Notes under the pieces: generated by a model
Told to the model about the DNA's origin: nothing
What the model saw: only the letters and a program-made list of their open reading frames with translations
Database searches by the model: none
Source of the DNA: Chryseobacterium sp.
Lineage (GTDB): Bacteria > Bacteroidota > Bacteroidia > Flavobacteriales > Weeksellaceae
DNA: 64,000 bases
Direction: 5' to 3'
NCBI RefSeq assembly: GCF_008014695.1
Contig: NZ_VOXE01000002.1
Span: 124,001 to 188,000 of the forward strand
Shown here: positions 36,992 to 45,850 of the stretch, one piece after another
Numbering within the stretch: the stretch's first letter is position 1
Layout of the letters: each line of letters begins with the position of its first letter
Translations under genes and position numbers: made by a program

Positions 36992-38491
36992 TTAATTTTT
37001 CTTTTTAACTCCGGAATTATTCTCAACAGGAACCCAGACACTTACATTTCCCGCAGGCACAGGAAAATTTCCCCACCCGTTTTCATCAATGGTCACGGAA
37101 TCGGGAAACCAACCGACAAAATCATAGAATTGTTGGCCGGCATACCGTGTACCCATTTCCATCGGTTTCTGGTATGCATCTTTATTGCTTAGAACCACAG
37201 CACAGCCACTGTGTTCACCATCACCTTCCCGGGTCCAGCCCAGGCAGTTCGCGTCCTCGAAATAATCGCGCTGCATTCCGTAGGCAAAATGTTTGCGTGC
37301 GTGTAGAAGTTCTTCGATTTTCGGAACTTTCTGCAGGAATATTTCCTGTTCGTTCCCTTCTTTGTCTTTATCGGTATAATGTGCGCCGTATAAATCAGGA
37401 TAAAAAACGCACGGATAGCCGCTCTCTCTCAGCAAAATCAGTGCATAGGCCAACGGTTTGAACCATCCCTCGACAGGCGCTTCAAGATCCTGTAGCGGCT
37501 GAGTATCGTGATTGTCGACTACCGTAACGGAAAGAACAGGATTCTTCAGTGTTAAAGTTTCGTCGAAGATGGTGCGTAAATCATAATTGCTGCCTTCCTT
37601 CGATGCTTTAAAAAAATTATGCTGGAGCGAGGAGTCGAAAAGGCTCATACTTCCCTCAGTAGCATCGATATATTCCTGCAGAAGATGCACTTCACCGGGT
37701 GACCAGTATTCCCCAACGGCAAAAATATTCTTACCGGTATTTGCCCGTAAAGTATGGAGCCATTCGCGGTAGAAATCGGGCGACTGGTGTTTGATGGCGT
37801 CAAGACGGACTCCGTCAAAATGAATCTGGTCGTGGTACCATTTTCCCCAGTAATTCAGTTCTTCGCGCACGAATGGATTCCGGTGGTCCACATCATTGTA
37901 CATGAGATAATCATAATTTCCTTTCTCATCGGCAATCATGTCTTCCCAGCCGTGGCCGTAATCATTGATGATCTGGAAGATTCCTTCTTCACCTTCAGCA
38001 TAGTCCACTCCCGAAAAACACTGGAAATTCCACTGGAAATCTGAATATTGGGAACCTCTTCCGGGGAACGTAAACTTGGTGTAACTTTCAATTTCGTAAG
38101 GTTCGGTAAGGTTTTGGAGTCGGTTTTCCGGATTTACTTTTACGGCGTGGAACCTTTCTGTTTCATCGCCGCCGGCTTTATGATTGAGAACAATATCTGC
38201 AATTACCGAAAAGCCCTTTTGCTGTAAAGTTTTGCAGCAACTGATGTACTGTTCTTTCGTACCATATTTGGTAGCAACGGTTCCCTTCTGATCAAATTCT
38301 CCTAAATCAAACAGGTCGTAAGGGTCGTAACCTACCGAATAACCGCCTCCTGCAGCCTTATAAGCCGGAGGAAACCAAAGGGCTGTAATTCCCAGATCTT
38401 TCAGGTCATCTGATTTTTCAACCGCTTCATCATATAGTTTTGAATTTCCTTCGGAATACCAGTGGAAAAACTGCATCATGGTCGCATTCAT
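36992..38491 (-). CDS. Cytosolic GH13 alpha-amylase
   Basis: About 499 residues from the ATG at 38491 (an in-frame ATG at 38509 adds six residues). The four GH13 regions are present: DIVLNHKAG, GVRLDAIKH with the nucleophile Asp, VGEYWSPGE with the acid/base Glu, and VVDNHDTQP with the stabilising Asp. No signal peptide, so it cleaves alpha-1,4-glucans inside the cell, like Bacillus/E. coli AmyA-type enzymes. It is a single gene. Confidence 0.93.
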   Translation of the reverse strand: MNATMMQFFHWYSEGNSKLYDEAVEKSDDLKDLGITALWFPPAYKAAGGGYSVGYDPYDLFDLGEFDQKGTVATKYGTKEQYISCCKTLQQKGFSVIADIVLNHKAGGDETERFHAVKVNPENRLQNLTEPYEIESYTKFTFPGRGSQYSDFQWNFQCFSGVDYAEGEEGIFQIINDYGHGWEDMIADEKGNYDYLMYNDVDHRNPFVREELNYWGKWYHDQIHFDGVRLDAIKHQSPDFYREWLHTLRANTGKNIFAVGEYWSPGEVHLLQEYIDATEGSMSLFDSSLQHNFFKASKEGSNYDLRTIFDETLTLKNPVLSVTVVDNHDTQPLQDLEAPVEGWFKPLAYALILLRESGYPCVFYPDLYGAHYTDKDKEGNEQEIFLQKVPKIEELLHARKHFAYGMQRDYFEDANCLGWTREGDGEHSGCAVVLSNKDAYQKPMEMGTRYAGQQFYDFVGWFPDSVTIDENGWGNFPVPAGNVSVWVPVENNSGVKKKN

Positions 38492-38609
38492 AGTAAGAAT
38501 TTTAGTCAAACGAAGTTAGCAAAAATCATCCCGAAAGTGTTCCAGGTAGAATTGCAAATATGGAAACATGTAGGAGCCGGTTTTATAAGGAGGTGCTGAA
38601 CTGCAAAGG

Positions 38610-41411
38610 CTAGTTAGAGATGCCGAATTTTTTAACTTCCACTTTCTTTTCGCGGACTTTCAGGAGAAAATTCTGCAGGGTTTTTACAGTGCCTTCTTCA
38701 GCCTTAACATTCTGTAGATTTTCATCAACATACACATTTTTCTGCAGCACCTTTGCATCAATGGAAACCTCGTAATCTCCCAAAGGCACATATGCAGTAT
38801 ATTCACCTTTTGCATCGGTATAGAAGGTGAAAATCCTGCCAAACTGATTTTTAAAAATTATAGGCATACCAGCGAGAATTTCAGGAATTTCGTATTGGGT
38901 TTTGGAAGTTTTCTGGTATGCTATTTTCCCTTTTATCGTACTGGTCTTCTGGAAAGGGACAGTGAGGAAAACCTCTTTCCTGTCAACTTTAACCAACTGG
39001 TCTTCGGTAAACCATTTTTCCTCCATCGATTTTACAGTGTAATCAGCATAGGGAAGTTTTCGGTAACGCACACTTCCATCAGCGTCTGAAACAAAGATAG
39101 TGTTGTTTATTTTAATTTTAACATTTGAAGCAGGACGGTCATTATCAACATCATAAACATTGTTATTGTTAAGATCATAAAAGACAAAAATCTTCATCTG
39201 CCCGTTTTTATAATTTACATTCTCTTCACCAAAGGTGGGTAAATCCTGATTGATGCCTATTTGGTAATAGGTGGTCGCAGATGTTACATCTGCTTTTATG
39301 AATTTATTGTAATTAATATTAGCGAAAAGTCTCGTTGCCCGCAGGGCATGGTAATCTAAGCTGGAATTGAAAGAAATGCTTGTTCCGAACTGATTGTCGT
39401 AATTTCCAAGTGTGCTCAACACTATACTTAACTTATCCTGAAGCATATTGAATCGGTAACTTGCTATGGCAGAGATCTTCCTGGAATCTGCCCTGATCTC
39501 ATTATTGACATTTCCTTCATATAGCATAAAATTCCCTTCCTGATAATTGGTACTCAGCATTAAATCAGAGTGGTACCAGTTGGCCTGAAGCCTGTAAATG
39601 TATTTGAGGTCTGAAAAACCAGGATAATAGGAAAAACCCTGTGAATAAAGCAGGCTGATTCTGTTCTTGTTGTTAATTGCATTGTAATTAAGGGCTGAAT
39701 TAAGGAGTGCTGCCCTGTAACTGATGGTGGTTTTTACGAAATTGGGACCTAAAAAGATATCCGATTGTTCATCCATCCCCTGTGTGGTTACACTCATCTT
39801 CGCTCTCCTGCTGAGGGAGAAGTTACCTCCGAATTCTATTTTCATTCTTTTCGATAAGGTATTGAAATCATAAAGCGGATCTATATTTTTTGGCTCATAA
39901 ACATTGAGGTTGTAATTGCCAAATAGACTGAATTTATCAAATTCCCTTGAAATTCGTTGTTCAAAAACTGTACTTCCTTTTTTTATCCCAGGGTAATATC
40001 CGCTGCTGTAAAAATTGTTTGAACTGAAAATATAGCGGTTCCATTTTTTGTAGTATGTAAGTCCCAGTGCAACAGAAGGCTTAGCGTTTTCTGGGATGGT
40101 AGGAGACTGAGCGTATCCGTACCCCAGGTCCACACTGTACACCGTGTTGTTCTCCTTATTGTATTGGTAGCTGTTCTTTATGATCAGGCTTTTCTGAAAA
40201 GGGTCATTGTCTATAACCGCCGCACTTTCGAGTATTCTTTTCTCATCGAAACTGTATGACGATTGGGCGTATGCAGCATAACCCCTGGGTGAATTGTGAA
40301 GCGGTAACGGATCAAGAAGATTGTAATTCTTTTCCAAAACTCCCATTTTAATTCCTAATTTACCCACTTCAGGGGCACCATAAAAAACTTCTGCACCTCT
40401 TCCGATTAAATTCAAGTCCAGCTCGCTGGTACTGATGTTCCCCAGTTGAATACCGAGGTTCCGATGTTCTACTTTGAGCCACGTATTCTGCATTAGCAGT
40501 TTTGTGTCCAGATTCTGGAAGTAACCTCCGTTTAAATTCAGGGTGGCTTTTATGGAACCCAGGTTAAATTCTGACCGCAGGTCGAGATTTTCGGATGCGC
40601 CGAATTTAGAGAAGGGATTATTGGCCGTTATGGAGATATGGTTGGCAGTGGACCGCTGCAGATATTGGTTGAGGTTCAGTGGATCAATATATCTTCTGCT
40701 TCCGAGTGCGTTTTGTACAATGACTACGGCATTGCCAAAAAACTCTTTATTGCTGTTTCTGCCCGCGATATTTACCACAAAAAGTTCCATTCTCAGTAGG
40801 TTTTTGTCGATAATCTGGGAAAATACGACCTCTTTCTCTGTGAAGGGTTCTAAGGTTGTTTTCTTTTTTATCGCAATCTCGCTGCCAAAATTTTGAGGAA
40901 AAGTAGCCGTAAGGTCAACTTCTTCCGTCTGATTGCCACTGTTGTACACCTGAGTGGAGATTCTCAGGGAATCACCAACCTGGTGGATTAAGACCTGTGG
41001 TTCGTTTGCAATAATCCTTAAATTCCGCTTTAACTTAATTTCCAAAGCAGTTTCTGCCGTCGCAATAGCTGATTTATTCTTAGCGATGAGGGTAGAGGTT
41101 ATGGTAGAAATTCCTGAGGGCTGCTTTTTATCAATAAATATTTTTAAGGGAAAGAACATTTTTTCTCCTGCACTGAGTGTTAAAGAAATATCGTTGTTTA
41201 ATATCCTTACTCCTTTATCTGATTCGCATACCAGTTGAAGATGTTGTTCCGCATCAGTATTGTTCTGTATTTTTAGCAACAAGCTGAACATTTCCTCGTT
41301 CAGAGCCTCAATACTTTGTTCGGTTTCTATGCTAACTCCAACATTCTGGGAAAAGCAGAGCATTGATCCAAGGATCATTAAAAAAGATGTTATTTTCGTA
41401 AAAAATCCCAA
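38610..41411 (-). CDS. Large outer-membrane barrel protein, usher-like
   Basis: A 933-residue protein with a signal peptide (ending near residue 21, MLCFSQN), two N-terminal Ig-like domains (residues ~25-215), a long beta-rich region of short amphipathic strands (~240-730) typical of an outer-membrane barrel, and two C-terminal beta-sandwich domains, the first SdrD/CarboxypepD_reg-like (KIFVFYDLNNNNVYDVDND). Size, layout and position after a PapD-like chaperone and a tip-like subunit match a fimbrial usher, although I cannot show sequence homology to PapC/FimD. The gene starts 2 bp after the adhesin-like gene stops. Confidence 0.6.
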   Translation of the reverse strand: MGFFTKITSFLMILGSMLCFSQNVGVSIETEQSIEALNEEMFSLLLKIQNNTDAEQHLQLVCESDKGVRILNNDISLTLSAGEKMFFPLKIFIDKKQPSGISTITSTLIAKNKSAIATAETALEIKLKRNLRIIANEPQVLIHQVGDSLRISTQVYNSGNQTEEVDLTATFPQNFGSEIAIKKKTTLEPFTEKEVVFSQIIDKNLLRMELFVVNIAGRNSNKEFFGNAVVIVQNALGSRRYIDPLNLNQYLQRSTANHISITANNPFSKFGASENLDLRSEFNLGSIKATLNLNGGYFQNLDTKLLMQNTWLKVEHRNLGIQLGNISTSELDLNLIGRGAEVFYGAPEVGKLGIKMGVLEKNYNLLDPLPLHNSPRGYAAYAQSSYSFDEKRILESAAVIDNDPFQKSLIIKNSYQYNKENNTVYSVDLGYGYAQSPTIPENAKPSVALGLTYYKKWNRYIFSSNNFYSSGYYPGIKKGSTVFEQRISREFDKFSLFGNYNLNVYEPKNIDPLYDFNTLSKRMKIEFGGNFSLSRRAKMSVTTQGMDEQSDIFLGPNFVKTTISYRAALLNSALNYNAINNKNRISLLYSQGFSYYPGFSDLKYIYRLQANWYHSDLMLSTNYQEGNFMLYEGNVNNEIRADSRKISAIASYRFNMLQDKLSIVLSTLGNYDNQFGTSISFNSSLDYHALRATRLFANINYNKFIKADVTSATTYYQIGINQDLPTFGEENVNYKNGQMKIFVFYDLNNNNVYDVDNDRPASNVKIKINNTIFVSDADGSVRYRKLPYADYTVKSMEEKWFTEDQLVKVDRKEVFLTVPFQKTSTIKGKIAYQKTSKTQYEIPEILAGMPIIFKNQFGRIFTFYTDAKGEYTAYVPLGDYEVSIDAKVLQKNVYVDENLQNVKAEEGTVKTLQNFLLKVREKKVEVKKFGISN

Positions 41412-41413
41412 AA

Positions 41414-42421
41414 CTATTGTGGCATTATCCCAATAATAAGTGTACCTGAATACTGTTCGTAAGACCTGTTGATGAATCTGATATCTGCAGGCTGGGTATA
41501 ATAGGTCATGTCATATGATTTGCTGCCGGTATGCACAGAATTGGTAAGAATGGTCTGCAGGTTTGTCGATAAATTGATGTTACCCGTTCCAACACTGGTT
41601 CCCGCGTTTTTTACACTAAGGTTGATAGAATTAACCGGCAGTGTTTTATTGGTAGGGCTGGTAAGGTCCGTATTTAAGGCACCAATCTGTACAATATAAG
41701 GAGTGTTTGAAAAAGTGGAAAATGCGCTGTTAATGGTTTTAGTGACGCCGTTGTCATAATCAGACTTCGTCTTAAACTCCATCAGCACACTTTTGGCGGC
41801 GGCACTTAGTGAGATACCGTAGCTGGGGGAACTGGGCGGAAAGTCATTCGGATGGATTTGCATAGGAAAACTAAAAGGTTTGCTGTCTTTTATAGTTCCC
41901 TGTCTGTCCCTTACCTCCATGATCAGGTTTACAGTATAGTTATTCCAGGAAATAAGTGGAGCCAGATACGCACCACCGTCTATGATAAGATTGTAGTTGA
42001 AGGTAATAGAGAAATACGCAGTGCTTGTTAGGCTGTACGTAGGGCTGCTCTGAAAAGATTTATTTGACGTTGCAAAAACCAAAGGCGTTGTTACCAGGCC
42101 AAGGTTAGTATTCGTAGGGGTGCCACTTGGCGGGGTACCTGCATATGTGAAATTATTGAACTGGAACTTCAGCTTGTTAGCCGGAAATACATCGGTTCCG
42201 TTGCTGATGGTTCCGTTTACCCGAAACCTGACTGACCAATTGTTTCTCATCTGAGTATCTGATCCCTGCACGGCCAGCAATATGGTAGTGTGGTTGTTGA
42301 TCACCGCGCCGTTATAGCTGGTAAGTGAGGCAAATCCGCTGGAGTAGGGCGTTATAGTAACAGGCTGTGCAGCAAGCCCTGTACAGAAGAGTAGAAATAA
42401 ATATGTGAAAAATCTATTCAT
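41414..42421 (-). CDS. Secreted tip-adhesin-like protein
   Basis: A 335-residue protein with a signal peptide (RFFTYLFLLFCTGLAAQ) and a two-domain beta-rich body. The C-terminal 60 residues (SVHTGSKSYDMTYYTQPADI ending YSGTLIIGIMPQ) have the alternating hydrophobic strand pattern seen at the end of the pilin-like proteins upstream. A two-domain subunit with a lectin-like N-terminal half is the layout of pilus tip adhesins. It overlaps the chaperone gene by 8 bp and abuts the usher-like gene, so the three are tightly coupled. Confidence 0.55.
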   Translation of the reverse strand: MNRFFTYLFLLFCTGLAAQPVTITPYSSGFASLTSYNGAVINNHTTILLAVQGSDTQMRNNWSVRFRVNGTISNGTDVFPANKLKFQFNNFTYAGTPPSGTPTNTNLGLVTTPLVFATSNKSFQSSPTYSLTSTAYFSITFNYNLIIDGGAYLAPLISWNNYTVNLIMEVRDRQGTIKDSKPFSFPMQIHPNDFPPSSPSYGISLSAAAKSVLMEFKTKSDYDNGVTKTINSAFSTFSNTPYIVQIGALNTDLTSPTNKTLPVNSINLSVKNAGTSVGTGNINLSTNLQTILTNSVHTGSKSYDMTYYTQPADIRFINRSYEQYSGTLIIGIMPQ

Positions 42422-43217
42422 TGATGAATGTTAACTCCGCCATTTTTATGGTGTCGTCGTCACCATATGAGAAGGTAGAATTTGCGATATATTTGCCGGT
42501 TTTCAAACCTTGGGGAAGAGGGATGTGAACATTTCTCTTATCTTTCGGCATGGTATAAATCGGTACATCTGGCAGTTTATATTTGGTTCCGTCTTTTTGA
42601 TTGACCATTTCGGTAATCACCGTTCCATCTGTCCAGATATTGCCTTTATTTTCAATAACCAGTTCCAGGTTCTTTGTTTTTTTATCAAAATTATAATCAA
42701 TAAAATCTACATCCGCATTCATCGCCTCATTGTACCGATGGTAAATCTTGACTCCGGAACGTAAACTGATGTTTACAAGCGCCCCTTTTTCATTATACGA
42801 TTCCACAGGATTGGTCTGGGTAATAAAGAGCAGGGCGGTGTGAACATCCAGCGAGTCAAATCTTTTTGCAGGAGGGGTAACCGTCACGGTCAGTTCCTGC
42901 GATTCACCTGCTGCCAAGGTGAGGTAAGTTGAAGGCTTAATGGAGATCCATTGTGAGCAGGAATTGGATAGGGTACCCGGTTCAGCCATTATGTTGGTTC
43001 CTTCGGCATCGTACTCCCAGTCATTAAGGGACACCGTTAAAGTTAGAGAAGTGGTCTTGCTTGAATTGGAGACCGTAATCTTGTTCACGGTACTCTCACC
43101 GGCCGCTGAAGTATAATAGTTGCGCGGAGGATTTACTGTGAGTCCTACCTGAGCTTTAAAAAGGACGGAAGCGGTTAATAGGATGATGAAGGATAAGAAT
43201 TTGGCTTGACTTTTCAT
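42414..43217 (-). CDS. PapD-like periplasmic pilus chaperone
   Basis: A 267-residue protein from the ATG at 43217; the longer reading from 43235 would start inside the terminator hairpin. A signal peptide (first ~23) is followed by GLTVNPPRNYY, whose Arg32 matches the conserved Arg of PapD (Arg8). LVNISLRSGVKIYHRY carries Lys157, matching PapD Lys112 in the RSRIKLFYRP motif. A hydrophobic G1-like strand precedes it (HTALLFITQT). Such chaperones complete pilin folds by donor-strand complementation and deliver them to an usher. Confidence 0.7.
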   Translation of the reverse strand: MKSQAKFLSFIILLTASVLFKAQVGLTVNPPRNYYTSAAGESTVNKITVSNSSKTTSLTLTVSLNDWEYDAEGTNIMAEPGTLSNSCSQWISIKPSTYLTLAAGESQELTVTVTPPAKRFDSLDVHTALLFITQTNPVESYNEKGALVNISLRSGVKIYHRYNEAMNADVDFIDYNFDKKTKNLELVIENKGNIWTDGTVITEMVNQKDGTKYKLPDVPIYTMPKDKRNVHIPLPQGLKTGKYIANSTFSYGDDDTIKMAELTFINE

Positions 43218-43228
43218 TATAATTAAAA

Positions 43229-43258
43229 AAGACAATTTAAGATTTCCTAAATTGTCTT
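43229..43258 (-). terminator. Intra-operon terminator before the chaperone
   Basis: Stem AAGACAATTTA / TAAATTGTCTT, followed on the minus strand by TTTTTTAATT. It sits between the second pilin gene and the chaperone gene, so it should limit readthrough and keep assembly proteins below the pilin level. Confidence 0.7.
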
Positions 43259-43279
43259 AAAGAAGTTAAAAAAGGAAAA

Positions 43280-43822
43280 TTATTTCGCTGCAATAGTATA
43301 GGTTACAGTAGTGGTATAATCTGCATGGGCACCTTGTGCTGCAGAATACTTGTCCATATATGCGCCTGCTCCAAGAGCACCATATTTAATGTCGAAGTTT
43401 TTATTAAAACCTCCAGTAGAACTGTCGATGATTGTAGAAGCCGTTGTGCCAAGGGTTTTAGCAGTTAAAGTGGCTCCACTTAAAGTGTTTGTTGTTCCGG
43501 CAGTTGGCGTAATGGTAATATCACTTGCAGGAATACTGTTAATCGAATTTGTTAACGTAGTTGTAGATGAAGCAACGGTCACGGTAAATCCTCCGGTACT
43601 GTAAATCTTCAAATGATCAGGATTTGATACTGATACACCGTCGGTATAGTTAGCTGCAGTGGTATAGTCTAGATTTACCGGTTTTTGCAGCGGGTTAATT
43701 ACGATGGTCTGAATTGGATAAAGACGCACGTTTAATGTTACGTTGTCTGTACTGGTTTGGGCATTTAAACTCATGGACACCAGTCCCAGGACAAATGCAA
43801 GTAATAAAGCTGTTTTTTTCAT
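43280..43822 (-). CDS. Pilin-like major subunit, copy 2
   Basis: A 180-residue secreted protein: signal peptide (~21 residues, ending SLNAQT), then VTLNVRLYPIQTIVINPLQK, a Thr/Ser/Ala/Gly-rich beta-sandwich without cysteines, and a C-terminal strand VTYTIAAK. It is about 95% identical to copy 1 (44152-44694), differing mainly in the signal peptide and a few residues. Size, composition and donor-strand-like ends suit a pilin. It has its own promoter and dyad. Confidence 0.6.
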   Translation of the reverse strand: MKKTALLLAFVLGLVSMSLNAQTSTDNVTLNVRLYPIQTIVINPLQKPVNLDYTTAANYTDGVSVSNPDHLKIYSTGGFTVTVASSTTTLTNSINSIPASDITITPTAGTTNTLSGATLTAKTLGTTASTIIDSSTGGFNKNFDIKYGALGAGAYMDKYSAAQGAHADYTTTVTYTIAAK

Positions 43823-43888
43823 AATTATGATATTTTTTAGTTAATATTTGGTTGTGAAAGAAGTTGAATTACCGGTCTTTTGATGAGG

Positions 43889-43965
43889 CAAAGGTAAGTC
43901 GCTGAAATATTAATTAAATTATTAAATACAACAAAAAAGCTATGCGAATGTTACATAACTTTTTT
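43889..43965 (-). promoter_or_regulatory. Promoter and upstream dyad of pilin copy 2
   Basis: A -7 box TACCTTTG on the minus strand (43889-43896) and, upstream, an imperfect inverted repeat (43933-43965) whose right arm is identical over 15 bp to the arm at pilin copy 1, and whose left arm matches 12 of 15 bases. Confidence 0.55.
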
Positions 43966-44098
43966 GCGGATTTATATAATTATGATTTGACAATCCTCTG
44001 GGATATAATAATTTTCGCTAAGTAGCTGGGCTTTAACAGGAGAGAAGTTGTTATGAGGATAACAAATGATAAAAAATGTAGTCCAGCTTATATTAAAA

Positions 44099-44128
44099 AA
44101 GACAATTTAGGTATTCCCAAATTGTCTT
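44099..44128 (-). terminator. Terminator after pilin copy 1
   Basis: Stem AAGACAATTT / AAATTGTCTT with the same sequence as the hairpin after copy 2, followed by a T-run on the minus strand. Confidence 0.7.
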
Positions 44129-44151
44129 AAAGATTTTTTTAAAAAGAGTGA

Positions 44152-44694
44152 TTATTTAGCAGCAATGGTGTAAGTGACCGTTGTGGTATAATCTGCATGA
44201 GCACCTTGGGCCGCAGAATATTTGTTCATATATGCACCTGCTCCAAGAGCACCATATTTAATGTCGAAATTCTTATTGAAACCTCCAACAGAACTGTCGA
44301 TGATTGTAGAGGCTGTTGTACCAAGGGTTTTAGCGGTTAAAGTGGCTCCGGCTAAAGTGTTTGTTGTTCCGGCCGTTGGCGTAACAGTAATGTCACTCGC
44401 AGGAATACTGCCGAGGGTATTGGTTAATGTGGTTGTAGATGAAGCAACGGTAACGGTAAAACCTCCGGTACTGTAAATCTTCAAATGATCAGGATTTGAT
44501 ACTGATACACCGTCGGTATAGTTAGCTGCAGTGGTATAGTCCAGATTTACCGGTTTTTGCAGCGGGTTGATTACGATGGTCTGGATTGGATAAAGACGCA
44601 CGTTTAATGTTACGTTATCTGTACTCGTTTGTGCGCTTAAGCTAATTGAAGATAATCCTAATAAGAATGTGAAGAATAAAATTGTTTTTTTCAT
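44152..44694 (-). CDS. Pilin-like major subunit, copy 1
   Basis: A 180-residue secreted protein, nearly identical to copy 2: signal peptide of different sequence (KTILFFTFLLGLSSISLSAQ), then the same beta-sandwich and C-terminal strand VTYTIAAK. No cysteines and no lipobox, so it is not a type V (FimA/Mfa1) pilin. It is followed by its own terminator. Tandem duplication of gene, promoter module and terminator as one unit is evident. Confidence 0.6.
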   Translation of the reverse strand: MKKTILFFTFLLGLSSISLSAQTSTDNVTLNVRLYPIQTIVINPLQKPVNLDYTTAANYTDGVSVSNPDHLKIYSTGGFTVTVASSTTTLTNTLGSIPASDITVTPTAGTTNTLAGATLTAKTLGTTASTIIDSSVGGFNKNFDIKYGALGAGAYMNKYSAAQGAHADYTTTVTYTIAAK

Positions 44695-44754
44695 AATAAT
44701 TATTTTTTTTCAGTTTATAAATTGATTGGTGCTTATTGTGTTTCTTTGAGATGG

Positions 44755-44831
44755 CAAAAGTAATATGCATTGAAACAGAGAACCCTATTAAATACAACAA
44801 AAAAGTTATGTAAAGATTACATAACTTTTTT
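44755..44831 (-). promoter_or_regulatory. Promoter and perfect dyad of pilin copy 1
   Basis: A -7 box TACTTTTG on the minus strand (44755-44762), 61 bp before the ATG, and a perfect 15-bp inverted repeat with 3-bp spacer upstream (44799-44831; arms AAAAAAGTTATGTAA / TTACATAACTTTTTT). The neighbouring AraC regulator is the likely ligand. Confidence 0.6.
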
Positions 44832-44887
44832 GGCGTATTATATAATTTTCATATATAATTTATATCTTCATAAATGAATGTGTAATT

Positions 44888-45739
44888 TTATAAATGTATA
44901 AAATCTACTTCTGGAGTGGTTGAATTCGCATTGGTTCTAAATTCACGGGGGGTATAGCCAGTGTGTTTTTTAAAGAAATTATGAAAATTAGACTCTTCAG
45001 AGAAGCCTATGTTCTGGCTGATGTTTTTAATTGGAACTGCCGAACCCCTCAGCATAATTTTTGCCTGCTCAAGCGCTTTACCCGTAATGAATTTTTTTGC
45101 AGAGCAGCCGTAAATGGCTTGCACAGCATTGTCCAGGCTTCTTTTGGTAATATTCATCTGATCCGAATAATGATTCATATTGAAGACGAAATTCGGCTCA
45201 TTTGAGATTAAAAGTACAAACTCATCCGCAATCTTCTTCTCAAAAGTATTTTTTGTGCTTTCTTCCAGGGTGGGATCGCTATCAACCAAGCTTCGGATTA
45301 AAACGAACTCAATAAAATTAATAACGATGTTTTTCTTAAGAAGTTTATTGATGTTTTTTTCCTGAAATGGTTTATAGTAATGGTTGATAAGTTGATGATA
45401 AGGAAGGAAATCATTTTTTATCTTTAGTCCGCCCGTCTTTTTGAAGAAGATTCCTTTCTCTATTTGATAAAGAAATTCGAGACGGTTAACAAATAGCTCA
45501 ATCTTAAACCAGAATATTACTGCACTGTTAAAACTTTCCTTTATCTGAAACCGGCTGTTTGGCGGAATAAAATAGAATGATTCAGGTTCAATGTGAACTT
45601 CCTCTTCTAAAATATTAATTTTAACATCATCCAAAGCAGAGTATATAATGGAATAACCGGAATAGTCAATCTGATAATGAAATTCGTTGGAATTAACTAA
45701 ACGGTAAATGGCCCAATCTCTGAATGTTTTTTTTTGCAT
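44888..45739 (-). CDS. AraC-family transcriptional regulator
   Basis: A 283-residue protein. The N-terminal half is a cupin-like sensor with no clear motif (HIEPESFYFIPPNSRFQIKE); the C-terminal 100 residues are the double helix-turn-helix (YSDQMNITKRSLDNAVQAIY, then FSEESNFHNFFKKHTGYTPR). It lies just upstream of the pilin genes on the same strand, and the two pilin promoters share a dyad, so it probably switches pilus expression. The signal is unknown. Confidence 0.85.
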   Translation of the reverse strand: MQKKTFRDWAIYRLVNSNEFHYQIDYSGYSIIYSALDDVKINILEEEVHIEPESFYFIPPNSRFQIKESFNSAVIFWFKIELFVNRLEFLYQIEKGIFFKKTGGLKIKNDFLPYHQLINHYYKPFQEKNINKLLKKNIVINFIEFVLIRSLVDSDPTLEESTKNTFEKKIADEFVLLISNEPNFVFNMNHYSDQMNITKRSLDNAVQAIYGCSAKKFITGKALEQAKIMLRGSAVPIKNISQNIGFSEESNFHNFFKKHTGYTPREFRTNANSTTPEVDFIHL

Positions 45740-45850
45740 GGTCGTACTAATTCTACAAATATAGTAAAAAACAATTAAAAATAAAAGTTTATCACCGTAT
45801 AATCAGTAAAATAGCCCTTATATTAGTGATACGGTAATAAAATTTACAGC

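Noticed and set aside
44755-44831. Dyad at the pilin promoter as a terminator for the AraC gene
   Set aside because: The AraC gene is transcribed toward it, but the dyad and its relative at the second pilin are each upstream of a -7 box, which fits an operator better; a double role is not excluded.
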